A stretch of DNA of 64,000 bases from Mycobacterium sp. (GCA_011620645.1 WOYS01000020.1:72794-136793); one strand, 5' to 3'. Positions 1 through 9,433 are shown, counted from the stretch's first letter. Numbers and translations are program-made. Notes: generated by a model from the sequence alone, not told the origin.

Positions 1-2
1 CG

Positions 3-1301
3 CTCATCGATGACCTCACCGCGGCGGCCCCACCCGGCGAGGATGCCGATCGCACGCTGTTTCATTTGCTCGACCGTCCCCGGCGGGTGGTCGATGAACA
101 GCCCCTGCTCGCGGTGCTGGCGGCCGCGGTCATGGCGCGGAACCTGTTCGACCATGTGATCGCCCAGGCGACCGCGGCCGCTGAGCGTCTCGGGATCCCG
201 GCACGCCGGCACCTTCGCTCGGGAGCCGATCTGCTCACCAGCCTGGGTGTGCCCCCCGGCGCGGCGCTGAGGGCTGTGCGGGTGGGGCGGGCGGCGCACA
301 CCTTGCCTGCCCTCACCCAGGTCCAGCGTCTGGGTGGGCTCGGCATGGAGTTCGCTGACGCAGTCGGTAGGGGAGTCGTACACGTCAGCGACAGGTTCTC
401 GTTGTCCGACGAGGACAGGGCGAAGGTCGTCACGAAGCTGATGATCCAGACCACGCCCTCGGACGTGGCCAAGAAAGCCCGGGAGATCGCCATCGACAAA
501 GCCTCGACACAACCGCAAGAGGACGGGACGGTGCCGGTTGCCGAAAACGGTGGCCTCAACGAGATGACGCTGGTGCAGAACGACGAAGGGCGGGTCAGCG
601 CCACCCTCGATCTCGATGTGTTGACGGGCGAGGAACTGATCGCAGCGTTGGATCCGTTGTGTCGGCCCGTGCCGCTACCGGATGGATCACCGGACCCGCG
701 GTCGACAGGCAGGCGTCGCGCGGACGCGTTCGGTCAGCTGGTGCGTGACTACCTGTCGAGCTCGCATCGTCCGGCCTCCGGTGGCGTGCTCCCGCACGTC
801 ACCCTGATCCGGCCGGCGGCAGCAGCGCAGGCAGGAGTGCGCGGTGACGAGTTCGTCGACACTCTCGGTTTCACCGGGCCGGTCAGCGCCACCACCGCCG
901 ACCTGATCTCCTGTGACAGCTCTATCGGGTTGGTGATCGTTGACGACGCCGGCGCGCCGCTGGACGTGGGGCGCAGCGAGCGGCTGTTTCCGCCCAAGAT
1001 TCGTAAAGCGTTGGCAGCGCGCGACCGTGGCTGCGCGTTCCCCGGCTGCGGGAGGCCGGTGTCGTGGTGCGACGCCCACCACATCAAGCCGTGGGGCAGC
1101 GGGGGCATCACCTGCCTCGACAACGGTGTGCTGTTCTGCAGGTGCCACCACACCTTGATCCACCAGAGCGACTGGCAGGTCTACCTGGGCCCTGATCGTC
1201 ACCCCTGGTTCATCCCACCCCATGATCCGGCCGGTCCCGAACCGCCGCATCTGCGATCACACGCACGACGAACCATGACCAACCTGCCCGCCGCCGCATA
1301 A
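3..1301 (+). CDS. HNH endonuclease-domain protein of the 13E12/DUF222 family (5' partial)
   Basis: The reading frame is open from the window edge, so the true start lies upstream. The N-terminal part is the alpha-helical DUF222 region typical of mycobacterial REP13E12 proteins. The C-terminal part carries an HNH nuclease signature: C-A-F-P-G-C, then D-A-H-H-I-K-P-W, G-G-I-T, an Asn, and C-H-H-T-L-I-H. The two Cys pairs and the paired His are all present, so the nuclease fold looks intact. In this family such proteins occur in many copies and are linked to mobile 13E12 repeats, but no mobile-element ends are visible here. The DNA target is unknown. Confidence 0.85.
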   Translation, partial: LIDDLTAAAPPGEDADRTLFHLLDRPRRVVDEQPLLAVLAAAVMARNLFDHVIAQATAAAERLGIPARRHLRSGADLLTSLGVPPGAALRAVRVGRAAHTLPALTQVQRLGGLGMEFADAVGRGVVHVSDRFSLSDEDRAKVVTKLMIQTTPSDVAKKAREIAIDKASTQPQEDGTVPVAENGGLNEMTLVQNDEGRVSATLDLDVLTGEELIAALDPLCRPVPLPDGSPDPRSTGRRRADAFGQLVRDYLSSSHRPASGGVLPHVTLIRPAAAAQAGVRGDEFVDTLGFTGPVSATTADLISCDSSIGLVIVDDAGAPLDVGRSERLFPPKIRKALAARDRGCAFPGCGRPVSWCDAHHIKPWGSGGITCLDNGVLFCRCHHTLIHQSDWQVYLGPDRHPWFIPPHDPAGPEPPHLRSHARRTMTNLPAAA

Positions 1302-1580
1302 CCGAGTTTGACGCACCTTGACAACTACACAGAGAACACCAAGCAAGCGGCGGGAACCGACGGAGATGACGGAGTCGGGCCCGCCACGATGCATCACGCC
1401 GGCGTGCCTGGTCGGAGACGAACTCTCAGAACGGGCTAGGCGGATCGCCGGTGGGTACGTCCAACATTCGATCGCAACGGACACCGCTCGACGTACTGCA
1501 GGATGCGCGTTCGGACCCGGCGACACTGCAAAGCCGGAGGCCGCCGATGATAGTGACCCGTGGGCCCATGCAGTGGGCAA
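1302..1580. other. Intergenic region without a convincing gene
   Basis: This 279-base gap separates the HNH gene from the convergent htpG. A TTG-started frame (1318-1584) could encode 88 residues, but its codon choice is unlike neighbouring genes, there is no ribosome-binding site, and the protein resembles nothing I recognise. I see no clear terminator hairpin or repeat. Confidence 0.5.
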
Positions 1581-3500
1581 CTAGAAGGTCTTGGCCAACC
1601 GGTCAGCGAGAATGGCAGCGAAGCGCGCCGGATCGTCGAGTGAGCCACCCTCGGCGAGAAGGGCTGTGCCGTAGAGCAACTCGGCAGTATCGCTGAGCCC
1701 GTCCTGTGACGACGCCAAGGCGTCCCGCAGACCGGCGACGAGGGCGTGATCGGGGTTCAGCTCCAGGATACGTTTGCCGACGGGCACATCCTGACCGGAG
1801 GCGCGGTACATCCGCGCCAACTGCGGGGTGATGCCGAAGGCGTCGGTGATCAGGCAGGCCGGCGACGAGGTCAGTCGGGTCGACAGACGCACTTCCTTGA
1901 CATGCTCGTCGAGCGTCTCCTGCAGCCAGGTAAGCAGATCGGCGAACTCGCTGCGGTCGGCGTCGGCCTTGTCGCCTGCGGAGCCGAGATCGACTTCGCC
2001 CTTGGCCACAGACTGAAGCGCCTTGCCGTCAAACTCCGGCACCGATTCGACCCACACCTCGTCGACCGGATCGGTGAGCAGTAGCACTTCATAGCCCTTG
2101 GCCTTGAACGCCTCCAGATGAGGGGAGTGCTCCAGCAACTGGCGTGATTCGCCCGTCGCGTAGAAGATCTGTGTCTGGTCGTCCTTCATCCGGCTTACGT
2201 AGTCAGCCAGCGTCGTCGGGGTGTCCGGACTTGACGTTGACGCGAACGACGACAGCCCCAGCACCGTGTCCCGATTGTCGGTATCGGTGAGAAGCCCCTC
2301 CTTGAACGCACGGCCGAATTGTGTCCAGAAGGTCGCATAGTCGTCCGGGCGGCTGGCTTGCAGGTCCTTGATCGCCGAGAGCACCTTCTTGGTGAGGCTG
2401 CGCCGGATCACCTTGATCTGGCGGTCCTGCTGAAGAATCTCACGAGACACGTTGAGCGACATGTCCTGTGCGTCGACGACACCCTTGACGAACCGCAGGT
2501 ACGGCGGAATGAGCTCGTCGCAGTCGCCCATGATGAAGACACGCTTGACGTACAGCTGCACGCCGGTGTGCCCGTCGCGGTTGAACAGATCGAACGGCGC
2601 TTGCGACGGGATGAACAACAACGCCTGATACTCGAAGGTGCCTTCGGCCTTCATCGCGATGACATCGAGTGGCTCATCCCATGCATGCGCGATGTGCCGG
2701 TAGAACTCCCGGTACTCCTCGTCGGAGACGTCGCTCTTGGACTTCGCCCACAGTGCGGTGCGCGAGTTGATGGTCTCCGTCTCGACGGTAATGGTGGGCG
2801 GAGTGGCTTCCCCGGTATCCGACTCTTTGGCTGGGACGGTCTTCTCGACCTCCATCCGGATCGGCCAGGAGATGAAGTCGGAGTACTTTTTGACCAGCTG
2901 CCTGATCTTCCACGGCGAGGTGTAGTCGTGCAGCTCGTCGTCGGCGTCCTCGGGCTTGAGGTGCAACGTGACCGACGTGCCCTGCGGAGCGTCGTCGACG
3001 GTGGCGATGGTGTAGGTGCCGTCGCCGCTGGATTCCCAACGGGTGGCGGTGCTCTCGCCCGCCTTACGGGTCAGCAGCACTACCGAGTCGGCCACCATGA
3101 ACGTCGAATAGAACCCGATGCCGAACTGGCCGATGAGGTCGCTGACCTCGCCCTGCTGCTGCGCCTCGCTGAGCTTGCGGCGCAGCTCGCCGGTACCGGA
3201 CTTGGCGAGGGTGCCGATCAGGTCGACGACCTCGTCGCGGGACATGCCGATGCCGTTGTCGCGGATCGTCAGCGTACGCGCAGCATTATCGGCATCTATC
3301 TCGATGTGCAGGTCGGAGGTGTCGACGTCCAGGTCCTTGTCCTGGTACGCCGCGAGCCGCAGCTTGTCCAGCGCGTCGGAGGCGTTCGAGACCAGTTCCC
3401 GTAGGAACGAGTCCTTGTTGGAGTAGATGGAGTGCACCATCAGCTGCAACAGCTGACGGGCCTCTGCCTGGAATTCTCTCTGTTCGACCTGCTCGCTCAC
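1581..3500 (-). CDS. htpG: Hsp90-family chaperone HtpG
   Basis: ATP-dependent cytosolic chaperone, 639 residues, close to the roughly 647 of M. tuberculosis HtpG. The N-terminal GHKL ATPase motifs are visible in order: [23 protein letters not shown] and G-Q-F-G-I-G-F-Y-S. The middle and C-terminal dimerisation regions follow without interruption. A longer upstream frame exists, but GTG at 3500 ([10 protein letters not shown]) is where family similarity begins. It is transcribed away from the aldehyde dehydrogenase gene with a 25-base gap, and may be co-transcribed with it since both are on the minus strand. Confidence 0.96.
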
Positions 3501-3525
3501 AGCCCGCGATACTACCGAGCCCCGC

Positions 3526-5070
3526 TCACCCGAACTGCACCCCCTGGGCGAGCGGCAGCTCGGACGAGTAGTTGACGGTGTTGGTCGCCCGGCGCATGTA
3601 GGCCTTCCAGGAGTCCGATCCGGACTCCCGGCCGCCACCGGTCTGCTTCTCGCCGCCGAACGCGCCGCCGATCTCGGCGCCGGAGGTGCCGATGTTGACG
3701 TTGGCGATACCGCAGTCCGACCCGTCGGCCGCCATGAACCGCTCCGCCTCGCGGATGTCGGTGGTGAAGATCGCCGACGAAAGGCCCTGCGGCACCGCAT
3801 TGTTCAGCTCGATCGCGGTGTCGAGATCATCGTAGGTCAGCACATACAGGATCGGCGCGAAGGTTTCGTTGTGCACGACCTCGGTCTGGGCCGGCATCCG
3901 GACCAGCGCGGGTACGACGTAAAACGCACCCTCATCACCGAGTTCGTGGCGGTGCCCGCCGACGACCTCGCCACCGTCGGCGCGGGCGGCTTCGAGGGCA
4001 CCGACCATGTCGCGGTAGGCGCGGGTATGGATCAACGGGCCCACCAGGGTGCCCGCGGCGGACGGATCGCCGATGGGCAGCGTCTGGTACGCCGCGGCGA
4101 CCCGCCGGCACAATTCGTCGGCGATCGAGGTGTGCACGATCACCCGTCGCATCGTCGTGCACCGCTGGCCTGCCGTCCCCGCCGCGGAGAACACGATGGC
4201 GCGCACCGCGAGATCCAGATCGGCCGACGGCGTCACGATCGCGGCGTTGTTGCCGCCGAGTTCCAGCAGCACCTTGCCGAAGCGGCGGGCCACCCGCGGG
4301 CCGACCTCCTGACCCATCCGCACCGAACCGGTGGCGCTCACCAGGGCGACACGAGGATCGTCGACCAGCTGTTCGCCGATCTCGCGGCCGCCCTGAATCA
4401 GCCGGCTGACGGATCCGTCGACTCCGACATCGGAGCAGGCGCGCTCGATCAGGGCCTGACACGCGACGGCGGTCAGCGGGGTCAGCTCCGAGGGCTTCCA
4501 CACCACGGTGTCACCGCACACCAGCGCGACCGCGGTATTCCAGGCCCACACCGCCACTGGGAAGTTGAAGGCGGTGATGACGCCGACCACGCCCAGGGGA
4601 TGCCAGGTCTCCATGAGTCGGTGGCCGGGCCGCTCCGAGGCGATGGTCCTGCCGTACAGCTGCCGGGACAGCCCGACGGCGAACTGGCAGATGTCGATCA
4701 TCTCCTGCACCTCGCCGAGCGCCTCGGAGGTGATCTTGCCCGCCTCCACGGTCACCAGCGTGGCCAGATCCTCTTTGTGCTCGGTGAGCAGCTCACCCAA
4801 TCGCGCCACGAGTGCGCCGCGGACCGGGGCCGGTGTCGTCCGCCACCCGAGGAATGCGGCCGCGGCGTCGGCGATGGCGGCTTTGGTCTGCTCGGCGCTG
4901 GTCTCGGGGACCGAGAACAGCACGTCACCGCTGATCGGCGTGCTCGCGGGCAGGCCGGGCTCTCCCGGCGCGCCGAGTCGGATGTCGGCGCCTATCGCCT
5001 GCAGTGCGACACGCACCCGGTCGCGGAGGTCGGCGGCCGTGGGAAGGCTGCTGGTTTTCACGCTCGTCAT
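3526..5070 (-). CDS. pcd: L-aminoadipate-semialdehyde (piperideine-6-carboxylate) dehydrogenase
   Basis: NAD(P)-dependent aldehyde dehydrogenase of 514 residues, orthologous to M. tuberculosis Rv3293. It should oxidise alpha-aminoadipate semialdehyde, the product of Lat, to alpha-aminoadipate. The catalytic Glu lies in L-E-L-G-G-N-N and the nucleophilic Cys in G-Q-R-C-T-T; the Rossmann binding stretch T-A-F-N-F-P-V-A is also clear. Its ATG overlaps the stop of the DUF1338 gene by four bases (ATGA, 5067-5070), so the two are translationally coupled. Substrate assignment rests on synteny with lat and on the family, not on a substrate-specific residue. Confidence 0.93.
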   Translation of the reverse strand: MTSVKTSSLPTAADLRDRVRVALQAIGADIRLGAPGEPGLPASTPISGDVLFSVPETSAEQTKAAIADAAAAFLGWRTTPAPVRGALVARLGELLTEHKEDLATLVTVEAGKITSEALGEVQEMIDICQFAVGLSRQLYGRTIASERPGHRLMETWHPLGVVGVITAFNFPVAVWAWNTAVALVCGDTVVWKPSELTPLTAVACQALIERACSDVGVDGSVSRLIQGGREIGEQLVDDPRVALVSATGSVRMGQEVGPRVARRFGKVLLELGGNNAAIVTPSADLDLAVRAIVFSAAGTAGQRCTTMRRVIVHTSIADELCRRVAAAYQTLPIGDPSAAGTLVGPLIHTRAYRDMVGALEAARADGGEVVGGHRHELGDEGAFYVVPALVRMPAQTEVVHNETFAPILYVLTYDDLDTAIELNNAVPQGLSSAIFTTDIREAERFMAADGSDCGIANVNIGTSGAEIGGAFGGEKQTGGGRESGSDSWKAYMRRATNTVNYSSELPLAQGVQFG

Positions 5071-6278
5071 CTTGCCGCTTTCTCGTAGAGGTCATAAGGG
5101 TCGTGGATGTGATGGCCGATGGCGCCGGCCATCCAGTCGTGGCTGTAATCGGATTCGTCGGGCGCATCCACCGACTCGGCGTCGTGGTCGAGGTTGGAAC
5201 GGAATATCCCCGCCGCCGAGGCGGGCAGGAAGTCTTCGTACACGACGGGTTTCGCCGGATCGCCGCTGCGGTAGAAGGCCAGTTCCTGCGCGGCCATCTC
5301 GGCGTCGGTGTCGGGGAAGTACTCGCCCCACACCATGGCCGGCTCGGGAGTGGCCATCGCCGCGTCGTAGCACTTGCGGCCCGCGGGGGTGAGGGCGACG
5401 CCACGGGCCTCGACCTCGCCGAACCGCACCCGCAGGTTGCCCTCGGTGACCGTGCCGTGGGAACCCCGGAACCAGCGGGGCTCCGACAGCGCGCGAAATG
5501 ATGTCTGGCGCAACAGCACATCGGGACCGTCCCAGCGGGGAGGGCCCTGGATTTTGCCGATCATGATGATGCCCCTGGCGACCATCCGGCGGTACAGCTC
5601 GTCGATGTCGAGTACTCGCGGCGTCAGATGGTTGATGTGCGTGGTGGCCACGCCGGCGATATCGGCGGCCACCGCGGACACCTGGGACAGTTCGGTGTAC
5701 CACCCGGTGTCGATCGGATCGTGGGAAAGGGCGAACGCCGCCGTCGCATGCGCGACGAAATCGTCGGCCTCCCCGGACGGTGCGCCGCCGGCCGCGGCGA
5801 TGCGGCGTGCATCGGCGATCAGTGCAGGGTCGAAGAGCTGCCGGGCCGCGAGGAAACGCTCGACCCGGTTACCGAGATCCGGGGAGAAGAAGCGCGTGTC
5901 CGCGGTGGCCAGCATCGAGGTGAACACCCGAAACGGGTTATGGTCCAATTCGATCGCATCGATCGGACGGAACGCAGTCGAGACCACCGGCACGGGCGAG
6001 GCGGCCTCACGAAGATCGTAGTAGCCCACCGGATGCATCCCGAAGGCGGAGAACAGGTCGGCTACATCCGACAGTTCACGGGCATTGCCCACCCGGATCG
6101 CGCCATGGCGCTCGGCGGTGACGCGGTCCAGTGAGCCCAGCCGCGAGTCACCGGCGGTGTCGCGGTTCACCTCGGTGGCGACCTCGACAAGGGTGTTGTA
6201 TGCGGGGACCTCGGCGCCGTACATCTGTGACAGCGATGCGGCGAACGCGGCGCGCAACTGTGAAGTCGGAACGGTCAT
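5067..6278 (-). CDS. DUF1338 protein, probable 2-oxoadipate dioxygenase/decarboxylase (HglS-like)
   Basis: 403 residues, orthologue of Rv3292. DUF1338 proteins include Pseudomonas putida HglS, an Fe(II) enzyme that turns 2-oxoadipate into D-2-hydroxyglutarate in lysine degradation. Conserved-looking stretches include V-S-T-A-F-R-P, H-I-N-H-L-T-P-R and G-E-Y-F-P-D, which should supply metal and substrate ligands. ATG at 6278 is preferred; a longer frame to 6305 adds a nine-residue tail with no homology expectation. It is the first gene of a minus-strand operon with pcd and is divergent from lrpA across 81 bases. The neighbourhood (pcd, lat) strongly supports the lysine role, but activity is inferred. 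Confidence 0.85.
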   Translation of the reverse strand: MTVPTSQLRAAFAASLSQMYGAEVPAYNTLVEVATEVNRDTAGDSRLGSLDRVTAERHGAIRVGNARELSDVADLFSAFGMHPVGYYDLREAASPVPVVSTAFRPIDAIELDHNPFRVFTSMLATADTRFFSPDLGNRVERFLAARQLFDPALIADARRIAAAGGAPSGEADDFVAHATAAFALSHDPIDTGWYTELSQVSAVAADIAGVATTHINHLTPRVLDIDELYRRMVARGIIMIGKIQGPPRWDGPDVLLRQTSFRALSEPRWFRGSHGTVTEGNLRVRFGEVEARGVALTPAGRKCYDAAMATPEPAMVWGEYFPDTDAEMAAQELAFYRSGDPAKPVVYEDFLPASAAGIFRSNLDHDAESVDAPDESDYSHDWMAGAIGHHIHDPYDLYEKAAR

Positions 6279-6347
6279 CCGATCGCGTCCGGCATGCTGG
6301 TCCAATTCCCCGGGTCGCTACGCTCCTGCCCGCCGGACCCGCCGGGG

Positions 6348-6362
6348 TAGTCTCCGGCCATG
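6348..6362 (+). promoter_or_regulatory. -10 hexamer of a leaderless lrpA transcript
   Basis: TAGTCT at 6348-6353 is followed by exactly six bases and then the ATG of lrpA. This geometry places the transcription start on the A of the ATG, so the mRNA would be leaderless, which is common in mycobacteria. No Shine-Dalgarno sequence is present. Confidence 0.6.
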
Positions 6363-6821
6363 GTCGACACCGAGCACCTCGACGAGATCGATCGGAATCT
6401 GGTGCGGGAACTCATCGCGGATGGCCGGGCCACCCTGGCGCACCTGGCGGCGAGCGCCGGGTTGTCGGTCTCGGCGGTGCAGTCGCGGGTGCGACGGCTG
6501 GAAACGCGCGGTGTGGTGACCGGATACACCGCGCGGATCAACCCAGAGACCGTCGGACACATGCTGTCGGCGTTCGTGGCCATCACTCCTCTCGATCCCT
6601 CTCAACCCGATGACGCTCCGGCCCGGCTGCGCCATATCGATGAAATCGAGTCGTGCTATTCGGTGGCCGGGGATGAGAGCTACGTCCTGTTGGTGCGTGT
6701 CGCTTCGGCGCGGACGCTGGAAGACCTGCTGCAGCGAATCCGCACAGCGGCCAACGTCCGCACACGAAGCACCATCATCTTACAGACGTTTTACGATGGA
6801 CGAACCAACCTGCCGGAATAG
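6360..6821 (+). CDS. lrpA: Lrp/AsnC-family transcriptional regulator
   Basis: 153 residues: N-terminal winged helix (I-D-R-N-L-V-R-E-L through V-Q-S-R-V-R-R-L-E) and a C-terminal RAM ligand-binding domain. Orthologue of Rv3291c LrpA, an amino-acid-sensing feast/famine regulator whose binding near lat is documented in M. tuberculosis. It lies between the two arms of the lysine cluster, divergent from the DUF1338-pcd operon and 49 bases upstream of lat, so it is well placed to control both. No ribosome-binding site; the start appears leaderless. Confidence 0.93.
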   Translation: MVDTEHLDEIDRNLVRELIADGRATLAHLAASAGLSVSAVQSRVRRLETRGVVTGYTARINPETVGHMLSAFVAITPLDPSQPDDAPARLRHIDEIESCYSVAGDESYVLLVRVASARTLEDLLQRIRTAANVRTRSTIILQTFYDGRTNLPE

Positions 6822-6858
6822 TTACGGTCATAGGGCCTATTGGATGTAAAGATTGCGT

Positions 6859-6873
6859 TAGTATGGCCGCATG
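6859..6873 (+). promoter_or_regulatory. -10 hexamer of a leaderless lat transcript
   Basis: TAGTAT at 6859-6864 is followed by six bases and the ATG of lat, the same geometry as the lrpA promoter. The AT-richer stretch upstream (6830-6858) is the likely LrpA operator region, but I cannot define individual sites. Confidence 0.6.
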
Positions 6874-8220
6874 ACCGCTGTCTACGCTCTCGATGCCGCT
6901 GGTTACCAGCCCACCGCCGATGAACTGCGGGCCGACCGCGTGCACGACGTGCTGCGTCGCAACATGCTGGCCGACGGCATGGATCTGGTGCTCGATCTCG
7001 ACCGGTCCCGCGGGATGGAACTCGTCGATGCCCGGGACGGCCGTCGGTATCTGGACATGTTCACGTTCTTCGCGTCCTCGGCGCTCGGCATGAATCATCC
7101 GGCGCTCGCCGACGACGCGGCCTTCCGCGCCGAACTCGCCCAGGCGGCGATCAACAAGCCGAGTAACTCCGATGTCTACACCGTCCCGATGGCCCGTTTC
7201 GTCGAGACGTTCGCCCGCGTACTCGGCGACCCGGCGCTGCCGCACCTGTTCTTCGTCGACGGGGGAGCGCTTGCCGTCGAGAACGCGCTGAAGGTGGCGT
7301 TCGACTGGAAGAGTCGCCACAACCAGGCGCATGGGCGCGACCCGTTGTTGGGGACCCGGGTGCTGCATCTGCGCGGGGCATTCCATGGTCGCAGCGGTTA
7401 CACGCTGTCGCTGACCAACACCGACCCCAACAAGGTCGCGCGGTTCCCCAAGTTCGACTGGCCGCGCATCGATTCGCCCTACCTGCGCCCCGGTGTGGAT
7501 ATCGCTGCGCTGGAAGCCGAGTCGCTGCGCCAGGCCCGTGCCGCCTTCCTCGCCCATCCAGATGACATCGCCTGTTTCATCGCCGAACCGATCCAGGGCG
7601 AGGGCGGGGACCGGCACATCCGCCCGGAATTCTTCGCCGCAATGCGTGCGCTGTGTGACGAGTTCGACGCGCTGTTGATCTTCGACGAAGTGCAGACCGG
7701 CTGCGGAATCACCGGAACTGCCTGGGCTTACCAACAGTTGGGCGTGACGCCGGACGTGTTGGCCTTCGGTAAGAAAACCCAGGTGTGCGGCGTGATGGCC
7801 GGCGGTCGCATCGACGAGGTGCCCGACAACGTGTTCTCTGTCAGTTCGCGCATCAACTCCACCTGGGGTGGAAACCTCACCGATATGGTGCGTGCCCGGC
7901 GCATCCTGGAGGTCATCGAGGCCGACGAGTTGATCGGCAATGCCGCCACGACGGGCCGCCACCTGCTGGACCGACTCAGCGGATTGGCGGCCGAGTACCC
8001 GGGCCGGGTGCTCGATCCGCGGGGCCGAGGACTGATGTGCGCGTTCAGCATGCCCGCAGCGGCCGACCGTGATGAACTGGTCCGCCTGCTGTGGGATCGG
8101 CAGGTCATCATGCTGGCCAGTGGCGCGGATTCGGTGCGTTTCCGGCCGGCGTTGACGGTGACGACCGCCGAGATCGACGCGGCCGTGGATGCGGTGCGCG
8201 ACGTGCTCGCCGGTAGGTGA
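6871..8220 (+). CDS. lat: L-lysine epsilon-aminotransferase
   Basis: 449 residues, matching the family and M. tuberculosis Rv3290c. A PLP enzyme that moves the epsilon-amino group of lysine to 2-oxoglutarate, giving alpha-aminoadipate semialdehyde. The cofactor Asp sits in I-F-D-E-V-Q-T-G and the Schiff-base Lys is in F-G-K-K-T-Q-V-C-G, at about residue 301. In M. tuberculosis lat is strongly induced in persistence models. Here it starts the lysine pathway whose next steps are encoded divergently at 3526-6278. It has its own leaderless-type promoter. Confidence 0.96.
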   Translation: MTAVYALDAAGYQPTADELRADRVHDVLRRNMLADGMDLVLDLDRSRGMELVDARDGRRYLDMFTFFASSALGMNHPALADDAAFRAELAQAAINKPSNSDVYTVPMARFVETFARVLGDPALPHLFFVDGGALAVENALKVAFDWKSRHNQAHGRDPLLGTRVLHLRGAFHGRSGYTLSLTNTDPNKVARFPKFDWPRIDSPYLRPGVDIAALEAESLRQARAAFLAHPDDIACFIAEPIQGEGGDRHIRPEFFAAMRALCDEFDALLIFDEVQTGCGITGTAWAYQQLGVTPDVLAFGKKTQVCGVMAGGRIDEVPDNVFSVSSRINSTWGGNLTDMVRARRILEVIEADELIGNAATTGRHLLDRLSGLAAEYPGRVLDPRGRGLMCAFSMPAAADRDELVRLLWDRQVIMLASGADSVRFRPALTVTTAEIDAAVDAVRDVLAGR

Positions 8221-8222
8221 CC

Positions 8223-8759
8223 TTATCGGGCGGCGGACATGAGGCCGCGGATCAGCCCCTTCAATCGGGGCAGTTCGACCCCGCTCACCAGGATGCAGTC
8301 GTGCCGCTCGGCCAGTTTCTTCGCGGCAGGAGTGAACTCGTTGTTGGTCACGACCATGGTGCGGGTGCAGTCCTGCATCGCGGCACCGGCGACGACTTCC
8401 TGCACGGCCCCCGCACCGACCGGACGGTTCAGCCGTTTGCATTGGATGGCAAGTCGATTCGGGCGCATGCCCACGACCAGGTCGACGCCCCAGTCGCCGG
8501 TGATCGACGTCATGATGACTGGCGCGCCGCAAGAGCGCGCGATCCGCGCGACGTAGTCCTCGAACTCGGTCCCCGACATGATGTCGATCGGGTTCTCGTT
8601 CGGGGCCGGTGTGCGTAAGCCGGTCAGAAAATGCGGTGCGGCCGCCAGCAGCAATGGCGCGAGTAGCGCCAGGGACAGCGCGAACGGCCAGATGGCACCC
8701 GCGACGAACGCGCCGGCACCGGTCGTGATGCCCACCGCAAGAAGGATCTTGATCCGCAC
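8223..8759 (-). CDS. Membrane-anchored Mrr-like restriction endonuclease domain protein
   Basis: 178 residues from GTG 8759; the frame is open further upstream to an ATG at 8882, so the start is uncertain. Two hydrophobic segments near the N-terminus (I-L-L-A-V-G-I-T-T and W-P-F-A-L-S-L-A-L-L-A) predict a membrane anchor. The rest is a PD-(D/E)xK nuclease fold of the Mrr catalytic type: G-T-E-F-E-D-Y-V, then G-D-W-G-V-D-L-V-V and I-Q-C-K-R, giving the Asp and the Q-x-K catalytic residues. It is convergent with lat and divergent from the small membrane gene at 8947. No methyltransferase partner is nearby, so a classical restriction system is unlikely; its substrate is unknown. Confidence 0.75.
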   Translation of the reverse strand: MRIKILLAVGITTGAGAFVAGAIWPFALSLALLAPLLLAAAPHFLTGLRTPAPNENPIDIMSGTEFEDYVARIARSCGAPVIMTSITGDWGVDLVVGMRPNRLAIQCKRLNRPVGAGAVQEVVAGAAMQDCTRTMVVTNNEFTPAAKKLAERHDCILVSGVELPRLKGLIRGLMSAAR

Positions 8760-8946
8760 CGTCGCATGGTAGGGGCAGGCTCGGACATCGGATCCAAGGC
8801 CGGTGGCACCGGTTTCTTCGGTCGACGCGCCCCGGCTACTGCTGATCGCCCGCCTCAAGGGTCGACTCCTGAGGTTTGCCACCGGGTCTGCCCGGGCATC
8901 CCCACTGCATGGTGATCGGCATCACAAGGCTCACGGCGCGAAAGCG

Positions 8947-9306
8947 ATGATCCGCGAGCCGGGTGTGTGGCGGGACGACCCCGAGGTGCGGGCCGCGATT
9001 CGGTTCGGTGTGGTGGTGGCGCTGCTCGGAATCGGATTCCTGATCGTGGCCGCGGTATTGGCCCGCACCTGCGACGGTATGGTCGGCGATTCGGCCGCGT
9101 GCGGCCGGCCGGAACGCCTGGTCTTGGCGCTCGGTGCGCCCGTCATCCTGTTCGGCGGCGGGCTGCGTGCGTTCGTGCGCACCTATCAGACGTGGAAGAA
9201 CCGCCAAATCTGGTGGGCATGGCAGGGCGCCGGCTGGTTCCTGATGCTGCTGATGCTGTCGGTCCTCACCATGAGCCTGCCCGCCTTGGCGGGATTCCGT
9301 GGATGA
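8947..9306 (+). CDS. Small membrane protein (Rv3289c-type)
   Basis: 119 residues with three hydrophobic segments (about residues 17-39, 56-72 and 93-113). It holds the place of Rv3289c, annotated as a transmembrane protein, between lat and the sigF operon. A longer frame reaches 8803, but ATG 8947 (M-I-R-E-P-G-V-W) gives the compact family-like length. No catalytic motif is visible and no function can be assigned. Confidence 0.7.
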   Translation: MIREPGVWRDDPEVRAAIRFGVVVALLGIGFLIVAAVLARTCDGMVGDSAACGRPERLVLALGAPVILFGGGLRAFVRTYQTWKNRQIWWAWQGAGWFLMLLMLSVLTMSLPALAGFRG

Positions 9307-9380
9307 GTCCGTTCGGCCGCCACCGCCCGAGCGCGGATCTACCCTGGCTGGGTGAGTAGCCCGGAAGCGGGTGCAGGTGG

Positions 9381-9431
9381 GAGAAGTCGGTCGGGGAGAG
9401 AAGTCGGTCGGGGAGAAGAAGTCGGTCGGAA
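9381..9431. repeat. Three tandem copies of a 17-bp unit
   Basis: Units 9381-9397 and 9398-9414 are identical (GAGAAGTCGGTCGGGGA) and a third, altered copy with a one-base insertion follows to 9431. The array lies between the membrane gene and the 3' end of the DoxX gene and directly precedes a strong ribosome-binding site at 9434-9439. Confidence 0.85.
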
Positions 9432-9433
9432 AA

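Noticed and set aside
1318-1584. 88-codon frame between the HNH gene and htpG
   Set aside because: TTG start, no ribosome-binding site, atypical codon use and overlap with the htpG stop; kept only as an intergenic note.
3501-3800. Upstream extension of htpG by 100 codons
   Set aside because: It overlaps the end of pcd in another frame and is Arg/Pro/Ser-rich antisense-like sequence; HtpG similarity begins at GTG 3500.
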